This document shows positions 1 through 8,227 of a stretch of 64,000 nt of DNA, piece after piece. This DNA comes from Sporomusa ovata DSM 2662 (GTDB lineage Bacteria > Bacillota > Negativicutes > Sporomusales > Sporomusaceae): contig NZ_ASXP01000002.1 in the NCBI RefSeq assembly GCF_000445445.1, forward strand, positions 310,001 through 374,000, given 5' to 3'. The notes beneath the pieces were generated by a model. It searched no databases and was not told where the DNA came from. It saw only the letters and a program-made list of their open reading frames with translations. Position 1 is the first letter of the stretch, and every line of letters starts with the position of its first letter. The position numbers were made by a program, and so were the translations under genes.

Positions 1-583
1 GGTGCGGATATTGTACAAGTTCCTCAGGTGTCACCCGCCAGCCAATAACATAAGCAGCTACCAGTTGTTCCTGCAGCCTTTGATCATGGTACATATCCTT
101 CATAAGCCTGACAATCATATCTGCCCCCTGGCTAAAGCCTGCCAGCACAAGGGGGCGATCTTGCTTTTGTTCCTTTAAATAATACTCGAAAGCAGCCTTG
201 ACATCCTGATAAGCTAACTCAAAATAAGGAGCCGCTGCAACCGGTTCTAATTTATAAGTATTTATCCCCGCTTGCCGGTAGTAGGGTGCATAAAAGTTGC
301 CCTTCAAATCATAGATGCCTTTCTCCATATTAATTGCACCAATAAAGTTTTTACGAACATCGGCATCATCAATCGGCATATTAAATTGTGTAGAATTGCC
401 CAAAAATACAGTAGGACAAACAAAAAACACATCCACATCCAGCGCGTCACTACTACCATTACCATAATATGCCCAGTTGTTTTGATCACTGTACGCAAGA
501 CCAGCCGCATTCGCATTGCTAAAGATAATAGCTATGGCAACACAGACTAACATACTGGCTAACTCTTTCCTTGCTTTATACAT
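1..583 (-). CDS. DUF3089-family alpha/beta hydrolase, 3' end outside window
   Basis: The minus-strand frame opens with an ATG at 583, has AGGGGAT upstream, and runs off the left edge without a stop. The first 26 residues form a signal peptide (hydrophobic run ending in SNANAAG), so the product is exported. The mature part has VDVFFVCPTVFLGN and then the nucleophile elbow AGFSQGAD about 150 residues in, which is typical of the DUF3089 esterase/lipase-like family. The substrate is unknown and the Asp/His of the triad are not visible here. The family call is strong, the function only general. Confidence 0.8.
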   Translation of the reverse strand, partial: MYKARKELASMLVCVAIAIIFSNANAAGLAYSDQNNWAYYGNGSSDALDVDVFFVCPTVFLGNSTQFNMPIDDADVRKNFIGAINMEKGIYDLKGNFYAPYYRQAGINTYKLEPVAAAPYFELAYQDVKAAFEYYLKEQKQDRPLVLAGFSQGADMIVRLMKDMYHDQRLQEQLVAAYVIGWRVTPEELVQYPH

Positions 584-613
584 ACAATCCCCTGTCTCTC
601 TCCTCTTTGGTAT

Positions 614-1096
614 CTATAAATTTGTCATCAATTCTCTAACTCTACTTACTATTGAAAACAGCCTATTATCAAATAGCTCTTGCTTATCTGCCTTATATTT
701 TTGCCGAATAAAGCTAAACAGTTTGGCTCCATCTAGCTTATCATTTATACAGATGTCCTCATTGGGAAAGTTTAGCATCCATTTATACCGAGGAAATACG
801 TGAAAATGAAAATGACTAGTTTCTTCACCCAGACTCAGTATATAAACCCTATCAATGTCATTTTCTTTAACAAGAGCTTTAGTTACTGACTTTAAAATAT
901 TTGTTAATTCAAATAGCTCTTCTTGTTTTACTTGTTCCAGATTCTCCACATGCCTTACTGGTGATAGAATAAAATATCCGGCTACATGTATATCTAAGCA
1001 ATGATGCAATATAACAAAATTGTTATTATAGATAATTCCGCCAGGTGGTATTACTTGTTTCTTTATAATCCGGCATGTAATACAAATAGCGTCCAC
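614..1096 (-). CDS. HIT-family (histidine triad) protein
   Basis: The 160-residue product carries the histidine-triad signature HFHFHVFPR near residues 92-100. This is the active site of nucleotide hydrolases and transferases that act on nucleoside phosphoramidates or dinucleoside polyphosphates. A CITC pair near the N-terminus matches the zinc site seen in many HIT proteins. The start is GTG at 1096 with GGAAG just upstream. It is cytosolic and probably single-gene. The family is clear; the exact substrate cannot be told. Confidence 0.82.
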   Translation of the reverse strand: MDAICITCRIIKKQVIPPGGIIYNNNFVILHHCLDIHVAGYFILSPVRHVENLEQVKQEELFELTNILKSVTKALVKENDIDRVYILSLGEETSHFHFHVFPRYKWMLNFPNEDICINDKLDGAKLFSFIRQKYKADKQELFDNRLFSIVSRVRELMTNL

Positions 1097-1143
1097 CTTC
1101 CACTTTTAGCTTAACTCAACCTATTCTACAATTTACTTCTTTT

Positions 1144-1728
1144 TTATTTTGCGAATAAATCCGCTTCTTTATTTGAATTCCAAATATATTCAATGCTTTG
1201 TGCAAGTTCCTTAGCTTTTGTTATACCAAACCTATCGGAAATAAAGCCTAACGCCATATCTATTCCTGCCGATACACCAGACGAAGTATAGAATTTTCCA
1301 TCAACAACCCATCTGGCATGACTGATCCATTCAACTTCGGAGTTCACTGACTGAACCCAATCAAAGGCTCTTTTGTTCGATGTAGCTTTGAAACCATTTA
1401 ACATATTTGCTTTAGCAAGCAACGCTGATCCCGTACAGACCGTAAGACAATATTGAGATTGAAGTGCAATGTCTGACAACTTTTCAATAAACATATTATC
1501 GTTAATCAAATACCGCGTTCCTTCACCGCCAGGAACTAAAAGTACTCCGGAACAATCAACCTTTTCCAAAGGTTCCGTTAAAATCGCAACCCCTTGACTG
1601 CTTTTTATAATACCACCATTTGCCGAAACAAAATGCAAACAACACTCGTCAATACGTCCAAGTACCTCGACTGGTCCAAATGCATCTAATGTTTCAAAAT
1701 CTGGAAACAGTAAAACATTCACATCCAT
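1144..1728 (-). CDS. DJ-1/PfpI family protein, glutamine-amidotransferase-like
   Basis: The 194-residue protein has the DJ-1/PfpI fold: N-terminal VNVLLFPDFETLDAFGP, a glycine-rich VPGGEG, and the nucleophile elbow VCTGSALLA with Cys near residue 96. It most resembles the single-domain group that includes isonitrile hydratase (InhA) and the sensor part of GATase-AraC regulators. No C-terminal AraC domain is present. The reaction is not predictable from sequence alone. Confidence 0.8.
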   Translation of the reverse strand: MDVNVLLFPDFETLDAFGPVEVLGRIDECCLHFVSANGGIIKSSQGVAILTEPLEKVDCSGVLLVPGGEGTRYLINDNMFIEKLSDIALQSQYCLTVCTGSALLAKANMLNGFKATSNKRAFDWVQSVNSEVEWISHARWVVDGKFYTSSGVSAGIDMALGFISDRFGITKAKELAQSIEYIWNSNKEADLFAK

Positions 1729-1906
1729 AGAGTATTCATTCCTTTCGTGTTATCAGAAACATTATAACGCCATTATAAATCAAATGAAACTGCGCTTCCC
1801 TCCTTAAGCCAAAAAGCTTGGGCAAGCTCCAGAATATTTTCGGTACTGTATTATTTTTTAGGACATTAGGGGATATTGTAATCCATTATACCATTATTCA
1901 GTCCAA

Positions 1907-1920
1907 GGTATTAAAATACC
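1907..1920. promoter_or_regulatory. Palindrome GGTATT-AA-AATACC upstream of 1955 gene
   Basis: A perfect 6-bp inverted repeat with a 2-bp centre lies 35 bp before the probable start of the next gene. It could be an operator. It is too short to exclude chance. Confidence 0.3.
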
Positions 1921-1954
1921 CTGCATTAGAAACACTATTTTAGAGGTGATATTT

Positions 1955-2275
1955 TTGCGTGATACTGTAAATGCGCTCAGCGGTTCAATGAATGATCAAA
2001 TCGCCCCCAGTGAAGCCGACATGGAACAACGATTACAATCGTCTACTCAAACTAATTCCCCCAATAATAGCTCTAAAGCTTACATTGACGCACTATTTAG
2101 CGGATTCGATAAGACTTCAGGAGAAAATCAGGATCAGAGTACTACTGTATCGGCTCACACCGAAGCTAAGTTTATTACTGGAAGTACGGGTGTTCAGCTA
2201 AACCCTGACGCGCCACCTGAAAAGAAAGAAAACCATACTATCGAACCACCCAAAGTTTCCACCCAGCATTATTAA
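1955..2275 (+). CDS. Small hydrophilic protein of unknown function
   Basis: The frame is open from a GTG at 1946, but the TTG at 1955 is preceded by AGAGGTGAT at ideal distance, so I prefer that start (106 residues). The protein is polar, rich in Ser, Thr, Gln and Asn, and lacks a signal peptide, membrane segment or known motif. A Rho-independent terminator follows directly, which supports a real single-gene unit. I do not recognise the family. Confidence 0.6.
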   Translation: MRDTVNALSGSMNDQIAPSEADMEQRLQSSTQTNSPNNSSKAYIDALFSGFDKTSGENQDQSTTVSAHTEAKFITGSTGVQLNPDAPPEKKENHTIEPPKVSTQHY

Positions 2276-2278
2276 TTA

Positions 2279-2303
2279 GGTCGGCCATTGTGCCGGCCTT
2301 TTT
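2279..2303 (+). terminator. Rho-independent terminator
   Basis: GGTCGGC pairs with GCCGGCC (one G-U pair) around a 6-base loop and is followed by TTTTT, directly after the stop of the 1955-2275 gene. Confidence 0.8.
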
Positions 2304-2454
2304 ATCTTTGATACGAACCAGGACTCCGGCCTCTATAGGCGACTTTAATTCAGGATACATAAGCCAATTCCTCTATAGCAGTCCGCAGCATCAGCCGCCA
2401 ACTCGTCGGGCGGCAAGAATGGATTGGGTTATTGTCAGACATTGCATTCAGATA

Positions 2455-3075
2455 TCATTTACAGGCATTAATCAATTTTCGAAACCACTCATCAGCCTGT
2501 CCTCTAGAATCGGGAACGGTAGCATCAAGTGTAGCCACAAAATCGCCGACTCGCACCGCATAACGACATGTATAATAGATTTGCTGGCATCCCTCGCACA
2601 CCGTTTCGGAACGTTGAGACCAAACTATTCCGCCAGCAACCTCTGTCTTTTGCGGCGAGTCAATCGTTGTCGTACTAACAAAACCACCAACACCGTCTGT
2701 CCCGCTGGTCGAACCCGCTTCTTCAAACCCCATAGGCGTACCCCAGTATTCGTAGCTCCCGCTAGCAAACTGAGCTAATTTCTGCTCAACGATCGCTTCC
2801 ATTTGTCCCCTGTTGAAATCCAATATCTGCCTGCGAAAATAGAACTGTACATCGTAATCTGCGTCCGCTCCCGAAATTTTTTCTTTATAGGGAATTGTCA
2901 CAAAAATCTCTGTTCCAAAATAGCCCTGTCCAGGCACGTCAAGGGTTTTATTTTCTACAACTTCACCTCGCGGAAATATTGCCTTCAGTCCAGCATCGCT
3001 GATTCCGGTCGCCATAACTGCGACCTGGCTTATAAGCAGCAGGAGAAACATGATGAGGCTAACTGCTTTTCGCAT
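2455..3075 (-). CDS. Exported protein of unknown function
   Basis: The 206-residue product starts with a clear signal peptide (MRK, then a hydrophobic stretch to about residue 24). The mature part has four cysteines, including CEGCQQIYYTC, which may form disulfides. It lies 36 bp downstream of the OmpA-like gene on the same strand, so the two are probably co-transcribed and act together in the envelope. I do not recognise the family. Confidence 0.68.
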   Translation of the reverse strand: MRKAVSLIMFLLLLISQVAVMATGISDAGLKAIFPRGEVVENKTLDVPGQGYFGTEIFVTIPYKEKISGADADYDVQFYFRRQILDFNRGQMEAIVEQKLAQFASGSYEYWGTPMGFEEAGSTSGTDGVGGFVSTTTIDSPQKTEVAGGIVWSQRSETVCEGCQQIYYTCRYAVRVGDFVATLDATVPDSRGQADEWFRKLINACK

Positions 3076-3111
3076 ATAAAAATCACACCCTTTCTTAGCA
3101 CTGGTCTATAG

Positions 3112-3924
3112 TTATCTTTTCACCAGTTCCACTCGGCGGTTTTTTGCCCGACCGTCATCTGTGGTATTATCGGCAGCCGGTTTTTCCTGTCCATACCCCA
3201 CCGCCTGCAGTCGCTCAGCGGCAATCCCATTCTGCTTCAGAGCATTCATTACCGTCTGAGCGCGTTGCTCTGACAGCCGCTTATTGTTGTCCGGCTCACC
3301 GACATTGTCGGTATGTCCCTCAATAATCAACCGCAAGCCGGAGTTTTGCTGCAATAACGCTACGATTTCACTAATTACAGTTTGATGTTCCGCCTTGATA
3401 TCGGCCTTACCGGTATCAAAGTTGATATACAGCGGCACATGTCCATTCGTATTTAACGCGGTAAGCAAATCGCTAGCTTTAACATCCTGCCGCATTGTCT
3501 CTTTCTCGATGATAGTCACACGGTACTCCCCGCTCATCCAGGCAAGAACCTCTAACCAAACTTCCTTGCCGTTACTCTGCATCCTAGCGGTAAGAGTTCC
3601 ATCATCATGCGTGTACAACACGGTTCCACCCTTACCGACAGCCGCATTAGCATAATTGCGAATAATCTGCAGAGCAGAAGGCGGATTATCCTCGTCATTC
3701 GGACCATATTCAACAACAGTTTTTTTGCCTTCAACACTAATTTCACCATCTGGAATAGTAAACAAGTGGGAGTCATACTCCTTCTGGATATTTTCAACAA
3801 CATAGGAATTCGGCATGCGAGAAAAATAGGGCGCATCCCCGCCCCTATCCTGGTTGGCAAAAGCTATTGAACTAGAAAGAAAAACCGCCAGAGACATCAG
3901 CAACGCTTTACGTAAAATCATCAT
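3112..3924 (-). CDS. OmpA-family envelope protein
   Basis: The start is taken at ATG 3924, behind GGGGGG. A signal peptide ends near AFA. The central 110 residues are a family-specific domain. The last ~110 residues are an OmpA-like peptidoglycan-binding domain: FDTGKADIK, IIEGHTDNVG, then NKRLSEQRAQTV and NRRVEL, with the Asp and Arg that bind diaminopimelate. Such proteins anchor the outer membrane to the wall, so the gene is good evidence for a diderm envelope. The partner gene downstream is the exported protein at 2455. Confidence 0.88.
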   Translation of the reverse strand: MMILRKALLMSLAVFLSSSIAFANQDRGGDAPYFSRMPNSYVVENIQKEYDSHLFTIPDGEISVEGKKTVVEYGPNDEDNPPSALQIIRNYANAAVGKGGTVLYTHDDGTLTARMQSNGKEVWLEVLAWMSGEYRVTIIEKETMRQDVKASDLLTALNTNGHVPLYINFDTGKADIKAEHQTVISEIVALLQQNSGLRLIIEGHTDNVGEPDNNKRLSEQRAQTVMNALKQNGIAAERLQAVGYGQEKPAADNTTDDGRAKNRRVELVKR

Positions 3925-4142
3925 TATTCCCCCCAATAATCCTATTCAGGTTCACCGTTTCTCAAACATCACTTTACCGCCTGACATTTTATTCCATAAA
4001 CAGCGTAGAGTTTTACATCGTTTTGCTTATCCGTAAAGAAATTTTCGAATTTTTCATATAATCGTATCGTATCAAATACCAAAAAGAACATATATATTAA
4101 TACAAGTGTTTTTCAGTACAAATATTGCTTTATTCAATATGA

Positions 4143-4176
4143 AAAGCTTCCGCAATCTTCACAGATCACGAAAGCT
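4143..4176 (-). terminator. Probable terminator after AraC-type regulator
   Basis: The minus strand reads AGCTTTCGTGATC, a short loop, then GATTGCGGAAGCTTTTC: an imperfect stem followed by a short T run, just past the stop at 4189. Confidence 0.45.
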
Positions 4177-4188
4177 ATTTGTACTTTT

Positions 4189-5136
4189 CTATTTCTGTCC
4201 AATCATTTTTCGGTACTGGGATGGCGTCAGTCCAACCCTGTTCTTAAATACTTTAGCATAATTCCCATTGTAATCCAACCCGCAAGCCGAAAAAGCTTCA
4301 CTAATTGAAAGACCTCTGTCACAAAGTGTATCCTTCAGTTTAGCAATCTTGATATCCTGGTAATAATTGAAAGGAGTTATCGAGGTTTCTTTTTTGAATA
4401 GGCGTGAGAAGTGATATTTACTCAGATTGACTGATTGAGCAATTCTGCTTAAGTCAAATTCTTCAATCCAATGTTCTTCTATGTATTTTTTCGCCTTACT
4501 CATCTTCTCCTCATCAGTATATATCCGGGCTGTAATAAACACATGCACCACATAAGCAAGCTGAGAGTCATTATGAAAAATAGGAAAACAGATAATGTTT
4601 TGAATGCTGATGTCGGAACAGACTTCATTTGATTCAAACCTACGCAATATGTTTTGAATAGGCATAACCAACCCCTGAAATTGAACAAATTCGCCTTGAA
4701 ATGATCTTATTATTTGTCTTCGTGTATCTTCCCCCCACTCATCAATAATCGGGTCTTGTAACACGTTAAATTTGCCAATTATTTTATCCTTTGATGGGAT
4801 ATGCATTACTCGCAAGCATTCTTCATTAGTTAAAATCATCGTTCCGTCCGGTGCATATACGTGAATTGGATAAGGAAAAAATTCTATAATCTTTGAAAAC
4901 ACTTCTATATTTTCACCTAGCGATTGCATAGGTTGATTACTGTCATTTTGCTTTTCTTCATTTAGTTTATATCTGCTATCCTTCGGTTTACCGAGCTCTC
5001 TGGGGATAATCCAGAACTTTCCCAGCTTGGTAATTCCTCGTATTGTCTTATGGTTGCAAAGATATTGTACGCGCCTTACAGATATGCCCCACTTTTTTGC
5101 CGCTTCCTGCACCGTCATATATTCCATATGACCCAT
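4189..5136 (-). CDS. AraC-type transcription regulator with N-terminal MerR/Xis-like HTH and PAS-like domain
   Basis: Three parts are visible. Residues ~6-50 resemble an excisionase/MerR helix-turn-helix (TVQEAAKKWGISVRRVQYL). Residues ~85-210 look like a PAS-type sensor domain (FFPYPIHVYAPDGTMILTNEE). The last ~100 residues are a double AraC helix-turn-helix (FDLSRIAQSVNLSKYHFSRLF, GLTPSQYRKM). The combination suggests a ligand-responsive activator; signal and targets are unknown. The true start may be ATG 5127 or 5118. No obvious target operon adjoins it. Confidence 0.82.
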   Translation of the reverse strand: MGHMEYMTVQEAAKKWGISVRRVQYLCNHKTIRGITKLGKFWIIPRELGKPKDSRYKLNEEKQNDSNQPMQSLGENIEVFSKIIEFFPYPIHVYAPDGTMILTNEECLRVMHIPSKDKIIGKFNVLQDPIIDEWGEDTRRQIIRSFQGEFVQFQGLVMPIQNILRRFESNEVCSDISIQNIICFPIFHNDSQLAYVVHVFITARIYTDEEKMSKAKKYIEEHWIEEFDLSRIAQSVNLSKYHFSRLFKKETSITPFNYYQDIKIAKLKDTLCDRGLSISEAFSACGLDYNGNYAKVFKNRVGLTPSQYRKMIGQK

Positions 5137-5203
5137 CCCCCCCTAATTGAGGCAAATATTAGATTTTATCTGATGACTTAGTCGCTGGATAAGTGGACTA
5201 AAC

Positions 5204-5231
5204 TTCAGGTGGAGTTAAAACTCCACCTGAA
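5204..5231. repeat. Perfect 13-bp inverted repeat
   Basis: TTCAGGTGGAGTT and its exact complement are separated by AA. It lies between the AraC-type gene and the IS4 remnant and may be the old IS end or a hairpin terminator. Confidence 0.6.
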
Positions 5232-5295
5232 CAAGTCTTACTTTATTAATTTTAGTACGCAACAGCGTACAATGCAAGATGCGAATGAGAGGACA

Positions 5296-5660
5296 TTAGG
5301 AAGGTTCTCTTCGAGGAAAGCTCCTGTCCGGTCGTACGGAGACAAGATTCTTGGTTATGATACTCATTGCTTTATCAAATAAAATTGTTCGTTTTTTAGG
5401 ATCGTCCTCATAGAAACACGCTATTAGTGTTCTCGTCTGCTTTAATATTAATATATTCATGTTCACTTTATATTCGTATTTCAAGCCTTCTTTATTTAAT
5501 TTTGCGGTTTCATTTGCTTCCGCTTTTGCCATTGTCATAATGTTTGATAAATATATTGTTGCATAAAAATCCTGCATAATAGCAATCGGGGTAACTCCTG
5601 AAAAGTTTTCAAGCTCATATCTGCTTTTTAACTGACTGTATTTAACTTGTCGGGTAAAGA
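5296..5660 (-). pseudogene. IS4-family transposase remnant, C-terminal part
   Basis: The frame encodes KYSQLKSRYELENFSG and continues to VRPDRSFPRR, the C-terminal end of IS4/IS231-type DDE transposases, including the YxxxK...E region. The N-terminal two thirds are missing. The left side is fused without a gap to an IS256 remnant near 5655-5665, so this is a recombination scar and not a working element. Confidence 0.7.
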
Positions 5661-6014
5661 ACTGGCGCGGTATCTTCAAACAATAATGCTAAATGATTTA
5701 AAACCATATCCCAATCGCGATACCGCTGAGTCCATTTTTTGACAATATTAATTCGACGCTAAATACAACATTTTGCGCAGAGAATCATCGTTAGGAAAAA
5801 CAGCTTTTGTTTTAGTTTCTTTTCGGAATTGCCTATGCAATCCTTCAATAATATTCGTCGTATATATTATTTTTCGAATACTGGGAGGATATGCATAAAA
5901 GGTAGACAAAATATCCCAATTATCCTCCCAGCTTTTATGGCAGCCGAATATTGCCGATGCTAAAGAAAAACATGCTATGAGATACACCCAATTGCGTGGT
6001 CTGCAAAGAGTCAA
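5655..6014 (-). pseudogene. IS256-family transposase remnant with frameshift
   Basis: The sequence encodes YPPSIRKIIYTTNIIEGLHR and KTKAVFPNDDSLRKMLYLAS, classic C-terminal IS256 transposase. The frame is then broken near 5755; the next frame continues as KKWTQRYRDWDMVLNHLALLFEDT. The N-terminus is absent, and the end is joined to the IS4 remnant. It is inactive. Confidence 0.75.
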
Positions 6015-6163
6015 TATGCAGGTGACGCAAACTTTTGCGTGTATGAATTTAAAAAAGCTAGCAACCTGGAAACGCAGGAGGGGACTATTGCCTCCGGTTG
6101 CTCAATTTTATTCACAAATTAAATCATTATTGATTGGTTTTTTTATTCCCTACTTTTAAAAAA

Positions 6164-6233
6164 GGCACCTTACGCTTTGCGTAAAGTGCCTTTTTGTCGA
6201 CGATCTGAGCACTTTACGCAAAACGCAAAGTGC
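6164..6233. repeat. Pair of related hairpins in inverted orientation
   Basis: Two stem-loops, 6164-6190 and 6209-6233, share GCACTTTACGCAAA in opposite orientation. Each has a T run after it. They look like two terminators facing opposite ways, or a small palindromic repeat. Confidence 0.55.
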
Positions 6234-6326
6234 TTTTTTGCTTACAAGATAAAGAGTAACTAAGAAAATAAGCAAAATTCCGATTTTGTGTAAATCCCGA
6301 TTGTTAGGACAAGGTCGATAGCGGAA

Positions 6327-6512
6327 TTACAGAATAATCTTTACTCTGTCGCCGAAGAAAATCATAAGATTAGCTAAGATAGAACCCCAGTCTATAATAG
6401 GCATTGTCCACTTATCTACTATATGCATTGTAGTCAAGTACAAGATTTTCATGAGAGCGTCATCGGAAACGAAGGCGCTCTTTGTCTTGGTAGTTCGTCC
6501 AAAACATAACAT
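6327..6512 (-). pseudogene. Second IS256-family transposase fragment
   Basis: The frame encodes RTTKTKSAFVSDDALMKILY and then KWTMPIIDWGSILANLMIFF, the last ~55 residues of an IS256-type transposase. It differs from the remnant at 5655-6014, so it comes from another copy. No inverted repeats or N-terminal part remain. Confidence 0.7.
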
Positions 6513-6601
6513 ATATAAATATTGGCCGAGATTTCATTGCTCATAAGACTTATATCGGCTATACTATAATAAATATTACTTTTAGACGACGAGGTGATCT
6601 C

Positions 6602-7831
6602 ATGAATTATATTCATAGGGCAATGGAAGATACCTTTCTCCGTCTCAGCAAACAATTTCCAGCGCTCTTGCTCACAGGTCCAAGGCAGGTTGGCAAGACA
6701 ACCATGCTTCAAAAACTAGCTGAAGAAGAGAACATTGGACGGGAGTATGTGACACTGGACGATTTAACAGAGCGCCAAATGGCGAAGAACGACCCGAAGA
6801 TGTTCCTGCAAATCCACAAGCCGCCAGTGTTTATCGATGAGGTACAATATGCACCAGAACTGTTTACCTATATCAAAATACACGTTGACCAAAACCATCG
6901 AGCCGGTGAATTTTGGTTGACTGGTTCGCAGGTATTTAAATTGATGGAAGGGATACAGGAGTCGCTTGCCGGGCGCGTCTGCCTACTGCATATGGCTCCC
7001 ATGTCACAGGCGGAAATCTACGGTACTGCCACTACACCTTTTGTGCTGGATTTGGAACAGCTATCACAGCGGGTAAAGGAGCGCACTCCTATTGATACGC
7101 CTGCACTTTATGAACGTATTTTTAGAGGCAGTATGCCTGCTCTCATTAGCGGGCAGTATAGCGACTATCGAGCAGTTTATTCCAGTTACATCAGCACCTA
7201 TATCGACCGGGATGTAAAAGAGCTTTCCGGTTCTATAGATTCGCTCAAGTTTATGGAGTTCATCACGGCCGCTGCAGCCTTGTGCGGACAGATGCTCAAC
7301 TACAAAACCATTGCTGACGCTGCCGGTATTGACCAGATTACCGCCAAAAACTGGCTTGGGATTTTAGAGAGACTGGGTATCATGTTTTATCTCCACCCCT
7401 ATTCTAACAACATGCTTAAACGCATGGTAACCAAGCCAAAGCTCTATTTCTATGACTGCGGCTTGGTAGCCTACCTGACCAAATGGAGTACCAGCGATAC
7501 CCTGATGAACGGTGCCATGAGTGGTGCGATTCTTGAGAATTTTGTGGTATCTGAGATTATCAAGAGCTATCAGAACTGCGGCTGGGAAGCCTTTATTTAT
7601 TACTATCGGGATAAGGATACTAAGAAGATTGATATTCTACTAGAGGACAGCGGCAAGCTATACCCTATGGAAATCAAGAAAACTGCCACGCCTCAAAAGC
7701 AGCTCACTCGTGTGTTTGGCGTGATTGACAAGGCTACTTTAGAGCGCGGAACAGGAGCTGTACTTTGTACGACTGATAGACTGTCGGCGTTTGACAGCCA
7801 GAATTTGATTGTGCCTATTTGGGGGATATAA
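6602..7831 (+). CDS. AAA+ ATPase with DUF4143 domain
   Basis: The 409-residue protein has a Walker A GPRQVGKTT at residues ~24-32, a Walker B PPVFIDEVQ at ~74-82, the sensor WLTGSQ, and a C-terminal DUF4143 part ending in a nuclease-like KKIDILLE...MEIKKT motif. This large family is common in anaerobes and lacks a settled role; some members sit near toxin-antitoxin or mobile loci. The start ATG 6602 has GAGGTGAT upstream. A strong terminator follows, so it is a single-gene unit. Confidence 0.85.
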   Translation: MNYIHRAMEDTFLRLSKQFPALLLTGPRQVGKTTMLQKLAEEENIGREYVTLDDLTERQMAKNDPKMFLQIHKPPVFIDEVQYAPELFTYIKIHVDQNHRAGEFWLTGSQVFKLMEGIQESLAGRVCLLHMAPMSQAEIYGTATTPFVLDLEQLSQRVKERTPIDTPALYERIFRGSMPALISGQYSDYRAVYSSYISTYIDRDVKELSGSIDSLKFMEFITAAAALCGQMLNYKTIADAAGIDQITAKNWLGILERLGIMFYLHPYSNNMLKRMVTKPKLYFYDCGLVAYLTKWSTSDTLMNGAMSGAILENFVVSEIIKSYQNCGWEAFIYYYRDKDTKKIDILLEDSGKLYPMEIKKTATPQKQLTRVFGVIDKATLERGTGAVLCTTDRLSAFDSQNLIVPIWGI

Positions 7832-7836
7832 ATTTA

Positions 7837-7876
7837 AATGCCTTTGGTCATTACCTCTGTAATGACTAAAGGCATT
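7837..7876. terminator. Strong bidirectional terminator
   Basis: AATGCCTTTGGTCATTA pairs with TAATGACTAAAGGCATT (one mismatch) around a 6-base loop, with T-rich sequence on the plus side and A-rich on the other. It can end both the ATPase gene and the minus-strand catalase gene. Confidence 0.8.
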
Positions 7877-7999
7877 TTATTGTTCTGATAATGAGGATAT
7901 CTCGTATTCAATTTTATAAAAAGCTTTGAGCCTTATATTCAAGACTTCCCCCTACAGAGTAGAGCAAGCCCTTCGTATTATCTATTTTTTATCAATTCC

Positions 8000-8200
8000 T
8001 TACTCACACCCGCACTTATGTCCATGCCAAACATGCTTACACTTGCACATCCATTCCTGCACATCATTTAACGTTTCGCCAAACCGCTGGAAGTGAACGA
8101 CTTCCCGCTCCCACAAGAAGCGCAGGGTATCCTTGACACAAGGGTCGTCAGTACAAGCAATCAGATGCTCATATGTTGTACGGGCTTTTTGCTCTGCGGC
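8000..8200 (-). pseudogene. cotJC: Manganese catalase (CotJC-like), 3' part, separated by the 14.5-kb element
   Basis: Reading minus from 8200, the frame gives AAEQKARTTYEHLIACTDD, then LRFLWEREVVHFQRFGE and a Cys/His-rich tail ending at a TAA at 8000-8002. EREVVHF carries two of the manganese ligands of the di-Mn catalase family; the other ligands are in the half at 22729-23033. The match to CotJC-type spore-coat catalases is clear. The part has no start of its own and can be expressed only after loss of the element. Confidence 0.85.
8193..8200. other. attL core of the 14.5-kb element
   Basis: TCTGCGGC is shared with 22729-22736. The recombinase gene ends 28 bp to the right. The inner flank holds TGTAAnnnCAAC, the mirror of GTTGnnnTTACA beside the other end. 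Confidence 0.8.
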
Positions 8201-8227
8201 GATTGTGTAACGACAACATTTTTGGGG

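Noticed and set aside
272..803. Plus-strand frames over the DUF3089 and HIT genes
   Set aside because: They lie opposite clear coding sequence, have no ribosome sites and no known motifs.
6001..6110. GACGCAAA and a GC-rich hairpin resembling a cyclic-di-GMP riboswitch
   Set aside because: The GCAAACC and GGGUUGCC parts of the motif and its P1 stem are missing, and no gene follows in the right place.
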